From assembly GCA_965178125.1 (NCBI GenBank), contig OZ237741.1:124001-188000 (forward strand): a DNA stretch of 64,000 nucleotides. Direction: 5' to 3'. The translations under genes and the position numbers were made by a program. Under the pieces are notes generated by a model. The model saw only the letters and a list, made by a program, of their open reading frames with translations, was not told the origin of the DNA and made no database searches. Positions 33,201 through 45,315 of this stretch are shown here, one piece after another (position 1 is the first letter of the stretch; every line of letters starts with the position of its first letter). This DNA is from Bilabrum cf. latius. Lineage: Eukaryota; Bigyra: Bicosoecida; Bigyra; Bicosoecida.

Positions 33201-36169
33201 AAACGCGAGGCGTGTGCGAGTGGGCGTGCGCCGATGCCGCGCTGCTGCCCCCACTGCTGGCATGGTCCCGTCCTACTGCTGATAGTCGCGAGCTCATCGC
33301 CGTGCTGGGCGCTGGCCTCACGGCTCGATTCGTGCCTCGCGTGCGGCCCTCCTTTCTCTCGACTGGACCGCTGCTGCTCGCCGCCTGCAGCACCGGCAAC
33401 GACGCAGGACAAGGACGGGGACAACCGGACTCCGTTGAAGCGAGGAGCGGTGCTGCAGTTGCCCCAGCAGCCAGCACATCCGGGGCTGGCAGTCGTGGTG
33501 GCAGTGCGCCTGGCACGAGGCTACGGCACGGGTCTATGCAACGCGCAGCGGATCTAGTGGTGGGGCTGGAAGAGAGCCTGGGCGGCGCGTCTGCGGGCGG
33601 GTGCGTCCGAGCTGCGGACCGGGTGCGTGAGTCTGTGATCGGCGGCGTGCCCACGATGCTGGTGCTGGAGGGGTTCAGGGGCGGCGTGCCGACGCGTGGG
33701 GCGGGTGCGGGTGCCCTCAGTGCTGAAGATGCCAGGCTGGCCGAGTCACTGGGGCAGCTGCCGATGGATCCAGATCCCCGTGCGTGCGCTGCCGTCTCTT
33801 CGTGCATGCTGCACGCGTGCTCCAAGCTGCCGGGAAGCTCCCCGTCAGCCGTCGCTGCTCTTGGCGACGTTCTGCGACTCATGACTGGGCAGGACACGCC
33901 GCCTGTGACACTGCTCGTGTGCGCCGGCGATGCAGACGATCTGGCGTAGGAGACTGGGATCCGCGCCCTGTCTGTCCCACTCGAGGCGCTTAGAGGGGCG
34001 AATGCCTCGCCGGGGCCAGAAGCAGGACCACCGTCCTCTGCAGGCGGCAGCCAAGAGGAGGCGAAGGAACCCGAGGTCGGATCGACCAGTGGCGCACCCC
34101 ATGCAGGTACCAGCTGGCGGCCACAGGGGGAAAACAACCTCCGTGCGGCGCAGCTGGCACGCGGGCTGTCAGCGCTGCTTGTGGCTGCCCCTGCCTCTGT
34201 CGCCATGGGCGCGGTGACCGACATGGTGAGGCCACCGGGCGGGGACCATGGCGAGGAGGAGCCGGCCGCGGACAGTGGCGAGCTGCCACCCGACGGTGCG
34301 GTGGATTCGGAGCCGCAATCCGACTCGGAGGGGCTGCCAGAAGCTGCGCTCGCCGGGGTCATCGGACCTGGGGGTGCTCTCGGGCTTCGGCCGGATCCGG
34401 CCGACGCGGCCTCTTCTTCTACCGGAGGATCCAGCGGTGCAGAGCCCGACGGTGTCTCGCTTGGGGAGCAGCACAGCTCCCACAGGCCGTTTGCCGTCGG
34501 GTTCTTTGGGGCTTTGAGGGCGGCCGCGGCGGCGACAGGCGTGGCCGCGTGCCAGGACCAGAGCTCTTCTGGATACGCTGGTAGTGGCCCTGGACCTGGG
34601 CCTGGGCTTGGGCCTGGGCCTGGGCCTCGCTTGGTGCCTTTGAGCGTGCTGCTGGCATGCGCTGCGGAGGCTCTGCTGGCGTGTCCTGTCATCGACGATG
34701 GGGCCGCCACTGTCACGGTGCAGAGGTGCCTGCCCGGTGCAGCGGCCGGCTCGGGAGGACACAGCCCCACCAACGCGGCGACATGGTTGGCGGAACGGGC
34801 CTGTGAGGCTGCTGCGGCGATGGACGGGCCCGCCCTAGCCGTGGCCTGTGGCAGCATAGATGCATGCAGGGCGGCAGTGGCCGCCACCATGCCAAGGCAC
34901 GCGCAGAGGCGAGGCCTGCTTGCGTGGGCCGCCGCTGCCGTGGCCCAGACCGAGGCCTGGGTGTGCCGGCACCGTGCGCAGTGCCTCCTTCTGGCAGCGA
35001 GGTGCTACCGGCGGCAGGCCGCCATCTCGCTGCTGCCTGGTGCTGTTCCCCACCTGCTGTGTCGCGAGGGCAGGGAGAGGGAGGCGATGCGGCTGCACGC
35101 GCTCTGCCTCGAGGCCTCGACCCTCGGCCTGGCGTGGCTGGGTGAGACAGGACCGGGATCTGCGTCGCTTCCCTCTCGCACTGGGGAAGAACAGCATGGA
35201 GGTGCTGGGGCGGACCCGCTGGCGTGCAGGCTGCAGGTGCTAGCTGCTGGTGCGCGCATGCAGCTGGCGGGCGAGGACCGCAAGCTGGCGCTCGGTGCCG
35301 GCAGCACGATGAGGTGGCTGCGGTCATCTCTGGCAGCGTGGCCCGAGCAGGCAGACGCCTGGGCACTGGCTGCTAGGGCGACTGCGATGCTGCGGTCAGC
35401 TGCAACTGGTGACCCAAGGTCAGACCCTGCAGCGGCCGAGGCGCACATGGGCACTCTCAGAGGGGGCGTGGCGAGAATCCAGGCAGCGTGCAGTGCTCTC
35501 GGTGCTGTGCTTGGCATAGGTGGTGCCCCCGCAACTGAAGAAGGAGGGGAATAGGTGGGGGAGCCGGTGGATGGCGAGGACGGGGGCAGCAGGCCAAGGG
35601 GAGAGGGCAGGGCAGGCACGGCGTGGAGCCTGGCAGACTCGGGAGCAATCAGCGGTGAGTGGTTGAGGGGTCAGGCCAGCGCGGGGTAGGATGGAACCGG
35701 CCGCGTGGGGGCTCCTGGCGCGCCCCTGTACATGCGACTTGAGGAGGCGCTCGGCATGATGGCCGCGAGTGCTGCTGGCACGGTTGGACAGGTGCCCATG
35801 GGGCAGGCCCCTGGTGTTGACGTGCTCGGGTGGGCGGTGCTCGGTGCCGCGGCGGAGTCGGGTGCCAGGGCTAGAGAGAGGAAGGCAAGGGGTGCAAAGA
35901 GGACCCCCAGGGAACAAATCCATCTGGGGGAACAGGCAGATGCGCTCGGGAGGGTGGCTGCTGCCGGCATGATGGCCGTGAAGCTGCGCGGGGAGGATGG
36001 GAAGCGAGACGCGGGTGGGGGTGACAAGCCTGTAGGAGTGCAGGGGGTGGCTGAGTTAGCTGACGTCGTGGTGAGGCGTCTAGATCTAAGCAAAGGAGGG
36101 CAAGGGTGTGATGACGAGATGCTGGTGGCGGTGATTGGACTGCTCGGGGAGATGCAGGGCGTGGCTTGA
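30274..36169 (+). CDS. TPR-type scaffold, probably TTC7/NPG-like
   Basis: Exons 30274-30522 and 30626-36169, stop TGA, 1930 residues, 11 TAGs (two in exon 1). The N-terminus (YEKIDAFRREGRWKDLVPLA, then FRLTLLAEMILHK) and the block that spans the splice, LKQALVASPMFE|DAVALGVLVAQARLIKYEG, resemble the start and first TPR-like repeats of TTC7. TTC7 is the scaffold that with EFR3 and FAM126 holds PI4-kinase alpha at the plasma membrane; the plant relative is NPG1. Helical Ala/Leu-rich repeats recur (e.g. around 31450-31600, 34780-35120 and 35220-35400, the last with LRSSLAAWPEQADAWALAARA). Long Gly/Ser inserts separate them. The family call is tentative because conservation is recognisable mainly at the N-terminus. 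Confidence 0.5.
30523..30625 (+). other. Intron of the TTC7-like gene
   Basis: Donor GTGAGC, acceptor CCTATCGCAG, 103 nt, phase 0. Joining links two TAG-containing open segments into a single TPR-like helix pair. Confidence 0.85.
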
Positions 36170-36259
36170 CCGAGGCACCAGCGCAGCCCACTAGTGTTTG
36201 AGAATCTTCTATCAGACCTGCCAATGCAAACCGTTAGATCAAAATCGCTTTCCTCAAGT

Positions 36260-37579
36260 TCACACATCGCAAAGGGGCGGCGCAAGTGGACGCCTTGGTG
36301 TGCCACCACCTCCCACGCTGCCGGGCCCGTTGTTTACCACGGCATGCAGCGCCTGGAACAGGACCTTGAGGTCTTCGTAGATGGGCATGCCGGGCTCGGC
36401 CACCCCGGTGGCATAGGACCCAAAGGTGACGTTGTACTCCGCCTTGAGCTGCTCCGATACGATGCCCTCCATGCACAGAGCCCCGCTGGGATTCGCGGTG
36501 TCGTCCACGATGTACCCCCCATAGTCCCGGAGCGCGTCTCGCAGCTTCTGTCCCGGGATGGTCCGCAGCTGCAGCCCGCCGGCCACATCGCCCGGGATGG
36601 CAAGCAGCGCCCCGGGCTTTACGTGTGGACTGCTCCCGTTATAGAACAGCCCCTACGGATCCTTAGCATACCCGTCGTGTCCCAGTGCGGGCCAAGTGTA
36701 GTAGGACCAGTCCTCCCCCTGGATCCCGCCGTAGTACTGGTCGTGTGCGAACCCTTCGATCTTGAGTGCGTGCGGGATCGGGGGCGCGTTTCGGCTCAGC
36801 TCTCCGCTCCGGATGGTGCCACCCACAGCTGAGAGACCGCTGCCGCCGTGCGCTCCCCATGCACCGTCATCGGTGATCTTGGTGACCCACGGGAATGGTA
36901 CGGGGCAACCCTGCTGGTACTGAGCGAGCACCGGAGCACCTGCTCCGCACCGGTAGAGGGGCTGCGCCTGGATGAGAGTCACGTTGTCAGGCAGCAGCAG
37001 GCCCATCGCATTGTTGCCTTCCTTTTCACCGGTGCTGAAGTTCGCAGGAAAGGGGATGTGAGTGGCGAGTGGCCCGTGCTGCTTGCACTTGTCGTCGGGG
37101 CCCCAGTCCCCTTGGGACAGCCACGGTGTCATGGGATCGTCGGCGCTCGCAAAAATCATGTAGTCCTCGTCGTTGTGGAACTATCCAGGGTAATTACCAC
37201 CATCAGCCCGCTCAAAACACCAAGGAATCCTTGGATCCGTCGTCGAGTTATCGAAGCAGCAGCCCTTGTCGATGCAATCCTCCGGGGTTATTCCCCCTTT
37301 CGCCCCCGGGCACAACGTGCGCCGAGATGGGAGGTTCTTCCTAAGCTCACAGGCGCGCTCCCGCGTGAAGTTGGTAAACATGTTGGCGGGGACAAACTGC
37401 GCATCGCTCCCGATAGGTGTGTTCCATATCGACTGCGACGAGAATGGCTGCGCTCTCCTATCACGACATGGTGCACCTCTGGGAGTTGGCTGTATAGTTG
37501 TAGGATTGTGGGTCACATAATTGCCGCCCGACTAAACGGCACAGAGGCTGAGCAACACGGCAAGCGTGGCACACTGCAT
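36260..37579 (-). CDS. Secreted protein with P-type trefoil domain
   Basis: 439 residues, three TAGs, stop TGA. ATG 37579 starts a signal peptide (MQCATLAVLLSLCAV) followed immediately by a TAG and SGGNY, so the first TAG sits near the cleavage site. A P-type trefoil domain follows (CPGAKGGITPEDCIDKGCCFDN ... PWCFE, six Cys), as in mucin-associated peptides and some glycosidases. The remainder has SIWNTPIGSDAQFVP before the trefoil and GGTIRSGEL, HALKIEG, YTWPALGHDGYA and LRDYGGYIVDDTA after it. This looks like one conserved extracellular module; similar strings occur, from memory, in uncharacterised bacterial and fungal secreted proteins. No catalytic residues can be named. It converges on the TTC7-like gene (90 bp between stops). 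Confidence 0.7.
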
Positions 37580-37798
37580 GGGCGATAGCGCGGTGTGCCG
37601 GAACGCCCGCGTTTATCCGAACAGCAGACGGGAAATACTGTCTTGCTGTGCAACACAGCGGTTCCAATTGAGGCAAATCAGTGCGAAAGTTGCATGGTGT
37701 GCTCGGCAAGATCCGGAATCCAGATCCAAAGTTGCAGCGGACCAACCGCACACCTGAAAGGAGACTAGTCTTTCGAAGGCAAGAAGATTACACCAACC

Positions 37799-39934
37799 TC
37801 ATTCAATGGCATCGCCATCATGCATGTGGGACGACAACTCGTGCTCTACCAGAGTCTTGCAAGCTTGCCGCAGCGAGTTGTCCGCCCCCCACAGCGCACC
37901 AAAGGCCCCGTTCGGCCGACCACCACCCGCCCTGGCCCTGTCAAACACGCGCAAGCACGCCTCCTCGGGAGACCCCGCCCCGGCCCGCCTCGCCCGTAGC
38001 GATAGAACGTGCGCCGCCAGCAGGTAGTACAGTGTCTCCGCCAGCCCCCGCGCCTCCCACTGCATCGCCTGCAAGCCATCGCTCCCACCCTCCGCCGCCC
38101 ACCGCGCCGTGTCCACCACGGACTGCAAGGCGGCGTCAAACCCCTCCGACACGCTGCCCTTGCTTCTGGCCACCACGCTCAAGAAAGCGGGCAGCGCCGC
38201 CGGCTCCTTGCCCAGCGTCCTAAGAATGTCCAGAGCCTGCACGTTGGTGCTGCCCTCCCAGATGGCGTTCAGGGGAGCCTGCCTGTACATCCTCGCGAGC
38301 GGCCAGTCCTCCGTGTACCCATTGCCACCGAGGCACTCCATGCTCTCGGTGACGACCCCAGGGGCCCGCTTGCACACGGACAGCTTCCCCACAGCCGTGG
38401 CGAGTCGCCTGAACGCAGCCGCCTCCTCGTCCGACATGGCCGCCTGCTCCAGCAGCACGTCCAGCCCCCAGCCGCTGAACCCGAGCGAGTCGGCAGATCC
38501 ACCCATCGTCCCGTCCTGGAACGCACTCGTTGCACCGCTTCGGCCGGCCTCCGCCGCCTCTGCAGCGGCCTGCCGCCGCGTGCCGTCATCAAAGGCCGCC
38601 GCCAGCCGCAGCGCCACCATCGTAGCCGCCTCGGACTCGGCCGCCAGCTCTGCCAGCACCGCCTGCATGAGTGGCTGCTGCCCCAGCGCGGCCCCGAAGG
38701 CCTCCCTCTGTATCACGTGCACGCTGGCCTCCTGCAGCGCGGCCCGCATGAGCGAAGCCGACCCCAGGGCGCAGTCGAGCCGCGTGTGCACCACCATCTC
38801 GATGATTGCGGGCACGCCCCTCCCCTCCTCCCCCACCAGCGTGCCGTACGCGTTGTCGTACTCCACCTCCGACGACGCGTTGCTTCGATCCCCGAGCTTG
38901 TTCTTCAGCCGCATCAGTCTGAACCCTTCGTTCCGCCGCCCGTCGGGCATCCACCGGGGCACGAGGAAGCACGAGAGGCCCTTGTTCCCTGGGGACTGAG
39001 CGAGGGTCAGGAAGGCGTCGCTGTTCCCCGCCGAGGTGAACCACTTGTGTCCGGTCAGACAGAACGCGTCGCCAGGCTCCGCGCCTCCGCCGCCGGCACG
39101 GGGCTCCAGCGGCTCTGCGACTGTCGAGTTGGCCCTGACATCCGAGCCTCCCTGCTTCTCACTCATGCTCATTCCGAAGGTTAGGCCGCCCCCCTGGGCG
39201 AGCTTCTCCTGCGGGGGGATGTCCTCTGCCATGTAGCGCGGTGTGAGCGCCCCCCTGATCCAGTCCTCCGCCCTGGGGCCCGCGTGCTCCAGCGCGGGCA
39301 CCGCGGCAAACGTCATGGTGAGGGGGCAGCCGGTGCCTGGCTCGGCCTGGTAGTGGAGCATCGAGAGAACAGCGCGGGCTACGTGGGAGCCGGGGCGGCC
39401 TCTGTGCTGCCACGCGAGGGAGGGGACGCATCCCTTGACGGCAAAATCCATGAGGGCGTGGTAGGAGGGGTCGTACTTGATCGTGTCCACGCGGTGGCCG
39501 AACCGGTCGTGCGTCTGCAGCTCAGGCTTGCTAGAGTGTGCCCGGTCGGCGAGATCGGCCGCAGCGTATGATCCACTAAACGAAGAATAAGGCAGGATGT
39601 GCGACTTCAAGGCCCATGAAGCGCCGAGCGCCTGGATCCCATCTCGCAGGCAGCGATCGTGCCGCACCGCATCGAAGCGCTAGCCACGCACGTATGGCGT
39701 TCCAGTGAGATCTTGACGCCCGGAATGCTGAAATTGAAGCTTATTGGATTGATTCTCGACACTATGCGTGATCCCTCGGGGAGGAGGCAACGAGTCTGTG
39801 CCGCCACTGGCGAAGAATCGCCGAGCTCCTCTGCAGGCCAATGCCTGCCTAATTGACCAACTATTTGACTACAACTAGGGTCTCCGCGCCGACAATATGA
39901 TCCGACTACAACCAAGGCTGCGGATTCTACGCAT
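37799..39934 (-). CDS. AidB-type acyl-CoA dehydrogenase, mitochondrial
   Basis: FAD-dependent acyl-CoA dehydrogenase superfamily, AidB branch; 711 residues, stop TGA. ATG 39934 gives an Arg-rich, acid-poor presequence ending in RRFFASGG, typical of a mitochondrial targeting peptide; it contains two TAGs. THSVENQ then matches the N-terminal THTVFNQ of E. coli AidB, and a third TAG precedes RFDAVRHDRCLRD. The body matches AidB throughout: LAWQHRGRPGSHVARA, CPLTMTFAAVPAL, GMSMSEKQGGSDVRANST, LTGHKWFTSAGNSDA, LSCFLVPRWMPDG, KLGDRSNASSEVEYDNA, TRLDCALGSASLMRAA, ESMECLGGNGYTEDWPLAR and NAIWEGSTNVQALDILR. The presequence argues for a mitochondrial, not nuclear, role. The physiological substrate is unknown, as for most AidB relatives. 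Confidence 0.9.
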
Positions 39935-40097
39935 TGATAAATTAGAAAGTTGTAAAAATCTGTTTATGTCAACGGCAAGTGGATCGTCGCGAAAATCACG
40001 GCACGGTCGTGCTGCCTCTTCAAGTTGTCCCAGATTTTGCCGAGAACCTTGCGCATTTCCCGACCATACCGCGTCCAGTGCTCTTCGAATCAATACT

Positions 40098-41735
40098 ATG
40101 TCGGGCTCTGGAGGGGCTCGTGCCCCCACCTTGCCGGATCGCACGCAGAGACCAGGCTAGAACGGTTCTACGAGAAAGCGCTCTGGCTCTTCGCGAGATT
40201 TCTCGGCTTTCACGTACATTTGCTTGGGGGTGGCAATGCTCTTCGGAGGGATGATCGTTGGGCTCGTAGTTTTGCCGCAAGGAAGCGAGCCGGTGTCTCC
40301 TATCGCTGCAACGCGAACCAATGGCCCGGACACGTTGACGAGTGGTGTAGCCTTGTAGAAGATGCAGGATTTGCTGACCTCGGAGCAGTAGCGACGAGTA
40401 GCTTTAGAATCGTAGCTGGCGACTGCGGCGCACGACTTGCAGGCCGCTGAGCTAGATGCTCAGGTGGCTCGGGACGTGTTGGAGAAGACTAGGCGAGACC
40501 TGCATGCAGCGGAAGCTACGCAAGGCCAGCAGCCCGTCGCGTCTGGGCCTGAAGATGAACAGTAGAAGGTTTATCCAGCGCCGACGCCTTGCCCATCTCC
40601 GGCAAGCATACCGCTGCCGCCCCCAACCGGCAGCTCGCAAGTGGCGATCGCCGCGCAGCAGCAGCAGCAGCAGCAGCCCAGCGGGCTGCACCCTGACCAC
40701 CTGCTGCTCGCAAACGGCAAGAAGCCATGGCTGGTCATAGGCATCCCGTCCGTTGGTCGGCGCAACGGTCTCGACTACCTGAATCCCACGCTGGACTACC
40801 TCCTGGAGCAGCTGCCCCCCAAGGACCGCACCTCGGATCCCATGCACGGGAGAGTGCTCATCGTGGTGATGAACAACGGGCACGGCAAGGCGCACGAAGC
40901 ATTCGATAAGGCAGCCGCCCGCCTCGCGCCTGGCAAGCACCCCAAGGCACCTTGGGTGCGCTTCGTCACAAACCAGACCCCCCTCCTTAACGACGGCAAG
41001 GACCCTGGGTCTCCCAACCGGCCGGGGTGGACCGTCCGGCAGCAGACCATGGACGTGGTGGCGCTAATGGAGTACATCGGAGGCCTCTCCTCCAAGGGGA
41101 TCGCGCCGGCGAGCGGGCGGGGGCAGGCCCCCAGCCTCCCCGTCCCCGCGCACTACATGTTCATGGAAGACGATTTCAGGCTGTGTCCGCACGGGCTCAT
41201 CGCGCTGGAGTACCTGCTGAGGAAGGCCTACCGCCAGCACAGGGACTGGAACATGATCCGGATTAGCTACGGGCTGGTAGGTGGTGTCATGCGGGGGGAG
41301 GACGTGCCTGTGTTGTCCAAGTACATGCGGTCGAGGTACAAGCTGAGGCCCCCGGACCACTTGCTGGTGGAGTGGTACGCTGGGGAGACGGATGAGAGTG
41401 CGCAGCACAAGAACGGGAGGCCGCACTTTGCCTTTAGGCACAATTTGCTGGAGCATTTCGGGACTGTGTCGTCGCTGCGGAACCAGAATCAGGGGCAGTT
41501 CGCTGGTTGCTACGAGCTGATGAACGACAGGGTAGTGTTCGAGGTGGAGTCCTTCAAGCCAAAGGAGTGCCCAGGGGACGACATATGGCCGTGCAAGGAT
41601 ACGCCGTTCGGTGACGCGGCAGCAGACGCCGCCATGGAGGGGCACCCGAACTAGTATCCCCCGCGCGAGCCGCGCATCGATTTCTCGCCGCTGGAGAAAA
41701 TAATCAAGAGGGTCGACCACACGGGCAACAAGTGA
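40098..41735 (+). CDS. MGAT4/GT54-like N-acetylglucosaminyltransferase, type II membrane protein
   Basis: 545 residues, six TAGs, stop TGA. ATG 40098 opens a short basic cytosolic tail, then a signal-anchor helix (about residues 40-60, YICLGVAMLFGGMIVGLVVL), then a coiled-coil stem (EQ(TAG)RRVALES ... LEKTRRDLHAAEA) with four of the six TAGs, a Gln/Pro linker and the catalytic domain. The domain resembles GnT-IV enzymes, which add beta-1,4-GlcNAc branches to N-glycans in the Golgi: LVIGIPSVGRR, RVLIVVMNNGHG, YMFMEDDFRLCP (the EDD metal/donor motif, about residue 357), DWNMIRISYGLVGG, LLVEWYAGET and FRHNLLEHFGTVSSL. It is divergent from the AidB-type gene (163 bp apart). The acceptor is inferred only from the family. 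Confidence 0.8.
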
Positions 41736-41939
41736 AAGTCTACAGCAGGGGTGTTTGATAAATGGATTTGAAAATAGCATGCGCGATGCAAATATATCGA
41801 AGAAGAAGATTCGAGCCTGCTGTGTATCATGGAGCCACAGATTCAGATTCAGGGATTATGAGGCTGCTAGCCGCTCCGATCGCGCACTGCGCCACTCGTG
41901 CACCGGAAGCTTGCCTCACGGTACCAAGTCACCCTGTGC

Positions 41940-44900
41940 TTAACGACCGGATCGCGGGCGCGGGCGAGCAGGAAGAGACCCAAGCCGCTGGAGGTACTGG
42001 AGCACTTGCTTCGGCGACAAGGCATGCTCGCCGATGCAGTACACGTGGCACAGCCCCATGAGCGTGCTTCGCTCCTGGGGTGACAGGTCGAGCGACTGCA
42101 CCTCTTTCTGAAACGACTCTTCATCAATCTGCCGCGAGGCGCTTGACGAAGATGATTCGGTCGCAACCTCCCGCTGCTGCTGCCCAGCACTTGATCGCTC
42201 TGCACCACCTCCCTCTGTACTTGCGAGCTCCAGCGATTGCTTGATGGCTTCTTGGAGCATCACATCCTTCGCATCCTGACCAGAAGCCCCGTCCCCCGCG
42301 CCGCCAGCCATCTCGTCCGCTAGCCCAGCGAGCACATCATCGAGCTCGCCGGCATCCAGTGCATCGGCAACCTGGCTGCTTGCATGGTCCTGCTAGCCTT
42401 CGTTCTAACCCTCCTCGTCATTATCGTCGTCCTCATCTTCCGACGAGCTGGCGAGGTCGATCACGACTGCCTCTCTGACTTGTGCCCGTGCTTCTTCTCC
42501 TCCTTGTCCACCCAAACGTTCTCCTGTACCGCGAGACGAGGCGCCTTCACTCGCTCCAGAGGCGCTGATGCTGGTATCTGGGGCATCACGGCTCCTAGAC
42601 CCTCTGCTCCCGCTGAACGCTCTACGAATGCGTTCTAGCAGTGCCTGCTCTCCCGGCTGTCCCGCTGCTCCGGCACCCTGCGAGTCTGCGCCCGCCGCCG
42701 ATAGCCCGAACTGCGCCATCGCGTCCGCCCGCTCCTTCTACAGCTGCTCAGATTCGGCAAGCTCGCGAGGGTGCACAAAATACGCGTCCTGCCAGCTGCT
42801 GGCACCAGCACCACCATGCGCTGCATGCATGGGCTGAGCCCCCGGTATGGTTCTAAGGTCGACTGTTGGGTTGTCCTAAGCGCTTGCCGAGCTGCTCGAA
42901 GACGATGATGATGACGAGGACCTCGACAAGGAGGACGATGATGCAGTGCTGGAGGTGGCGGCAACTCCCCGAGGGAAGAGGGCGGGTGCATCGCACTGCA
43001 TCATGGCCAGCGGGCCTACCCTGCGGTACTCCCGGAGTGCAGCTCGGACGAGATCTCCGCCCTCGGTCCCAGCAGGCTCTGCTCGCAGCAGCAGCGCCGT
43101 GGGCGGGCACAGCACCGAGCACTCGAGCTTGGCCCCGCACGCCTGGTGCTTGGTAGCTCCCATCGAGTGGACGGCTGCGACTCCCATGGCTGCCTTGCTC
43201 AGGTTATGCGACCCTGCCAGGCACCAGTCGTCTTCGAACCCCGCCCAATTTTCCCCTGCGTACGCAGATGGGTGCCTCTCAATGGCGGCCTATGGGGCGA
43301 TGGCCTTGGCGTGCGAGAGCAGGCGGATGGGCTCTCTTGCGCGTGCTGATGATGCCGGCTAGTCTGCCACGAGCTCCGCGCTGTTCTTTTCATCCGCATC
43401 GCCATCTCTGTTCCTACTGCCGTGGCCTTTGCCTTCAGTTGCCTCATGGCGATCCACGGCAAACTCCATGGCGCGCAGAGCACCCAACGGCACACCCATC
43501 CCCCCGGTGTTACCGCCCCGCCAATACGACACCGGAGGCACTGACAGGTGACTCGCGAGGGAAGGGTTGGCTCCAGGGAACAACGACGTGCGGGAGGTCT
43601 GCACCGCCAGCACGGACTGCAGGTGCACGGTGAGCGGGCCACCGACAGCCGTCCACGCGCCGCTGTCGGACGAGGAGGAGCCTGCCGCCCCCACGCTCTG
43701 CCGCACAGCCGCCTCAAGCCCCGCAGTTGCGCCAGCGAATGGAGGTGCGTGCCCCTGCAGCGCGCCAGCAAGTCCTGCGAGCCAGCTGTTCCTGTAATGC
43801 CCCGCCGAGCTCGTGATGGCTCGCATTGGCCGACATGCACTTGCATCATCGACTGCAGCAGCTGATGCCGATGCGCCAATGTCTGGCGAAGCGCATGCCC
43901 CGGCGGGGCCTCGCTGCAGGGCTACCTTGTGTCTCGCCCGTAGCACCGCAATGCGATGCATCGCGCTGCCGTCCGCGTACCACGCAATCCTCTTCCCCGG
44001 TCCAGTCTGTGGTCCGCCGGTACCCTTGCCTGTACCTTTGGATTTGGATTTAGTCGAAGCCGATGCTGACCACGGGTTGCCCTGCTCCAGTGCCTGCCCC
44101 CGATTTGACCACTCAGGGGAGCGGAGCGGCTCTTTGCACGCTGCCTGCGGGCACGAGAGCACGAGGTCGGCCCTGGCCGATGAGAAGTCAGCGCCGTCGA
44201 GCACGTCCACGGCCACCGCCCGCTCCCAGTCGGCGGGCGAGGAGGAGGAGGAGGCACTTTGTGGGGCGCGAGTGCCCTAGCTGGCCCTGTGTGCAGCACC
44301 AGCTCCAGTTCCTGTACTACCAGATCTAGCAGTGGGCCGCCCCAGGGAGGCTGCCAGCAGGCACCTCAGCTGCCTCTCGAAGTCTAGGCCGTAGCCGCGC
44401 GCCCCGGGGCCGCGTGCAGACGACGTTGCCGGGGCCGCCGCTTCACGGCCTCTAGCCGCTCGTGCCATGACGGGGAAATCCTGCACCCAGACGGTCTGGA
44501 GCATCTGCTCCCACTCGTCGACGTACAAGTTGGCGCTTGTGACGACCACCCGGACGAACGGGCCTGCATGGGAGGGCAGCGTGGGGCTGCGATCAGACGT
44601 AGCGCTGCCGCCATTGAAGCGTAATGCAAGCACTTTGGCGTGGTGGTCCGATGGAGACGCTACCTTGCCCGATTGCATCCCCCGCCCAGCTCTAAGCATT
44701 TCGATGTATGTCGCACTAGTCCGCAGCACCCCGCGTCGAGAGCGAGCGGCGGGCATCCGGGCAAGTAAGAGAGATGCCTGCTCATCGCAAACCATAGTCA
44801 ATGCAACAAAGCAAGCGACCTGTAGGCCGGGCCGGTCTGCTGAACTAGGGTTCAAATCTGGCTCTACAAGTTGTAGCAACCCGACATTGCCTATACCACA

Positions 44901-45101
44901 GCGTTCGATGGTACGTCTTTCTTCTTGCCAAAGAATAGTACTACAGCAGATGATTGCGCCGGAACAAAATGCAGCGCGTTGAAGCTGCGTGCTAAATTTC
45001 GAGGTTTCATGTCGGGCTCGTTTCGATTGGCGCTCCTCCACACTATCGAGATCGCTGTCCTTGCGTCGCTCGCGCTTTCTTTGTGGTGAGCGGGAGCTCA
45101 T
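41940..45101 (-). CDS. TDP1: Tyrosyl-DNA phosphodiesterase 1 with C-terminal UIM
   Basis: DNA-repair enzyme that removes topoisomerase I peptides from 3' DNA ends. 1053 residues, about seven TAGs, stop TAA. The basic N-terminus (SPQRKRERRKD) resembles a nuclear localisation signal. First HKD-type motif: DHHAKVLALRF (His154/Lys156), followed by VRVVVTSANLYVDEWEQMLQ. Second: LLSHAKAIAP (about residue 600), followed by WCLAGSHNLSKAAMGV. Between them lies a large Ser/Gly-rich insert (about 43370-44280). The C-terminus carries acidic SSSEDEDDDNDEE, a ubiquitin-interacting motif VMLQEAIKQSLELAS (about residue 949) and a helical tail. The UIM is not part of human TDP1 as I know it. ATG 45101 has no competing upstream Met. 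Confidence 0.85.
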
Positions 45102-45315
45102 TATTCACAAACTACGTTGCATAGATGCGATTCTTTGCCTTGAATGAAGAGATCTGCTCATGTTTGCTCAACGTGCGGACCGAACCCGGAACCACCGCCG
45201 GGAGAAAGGTAGAATCTAATGAAGCCCAGCACATCAATGGAGCCCACACATGTGCTTCAACGAGCTCAAATTTGCTGCATAGCGACCGTGTTCCGCTACC
45301 AAAGCGTGCTCGTTC

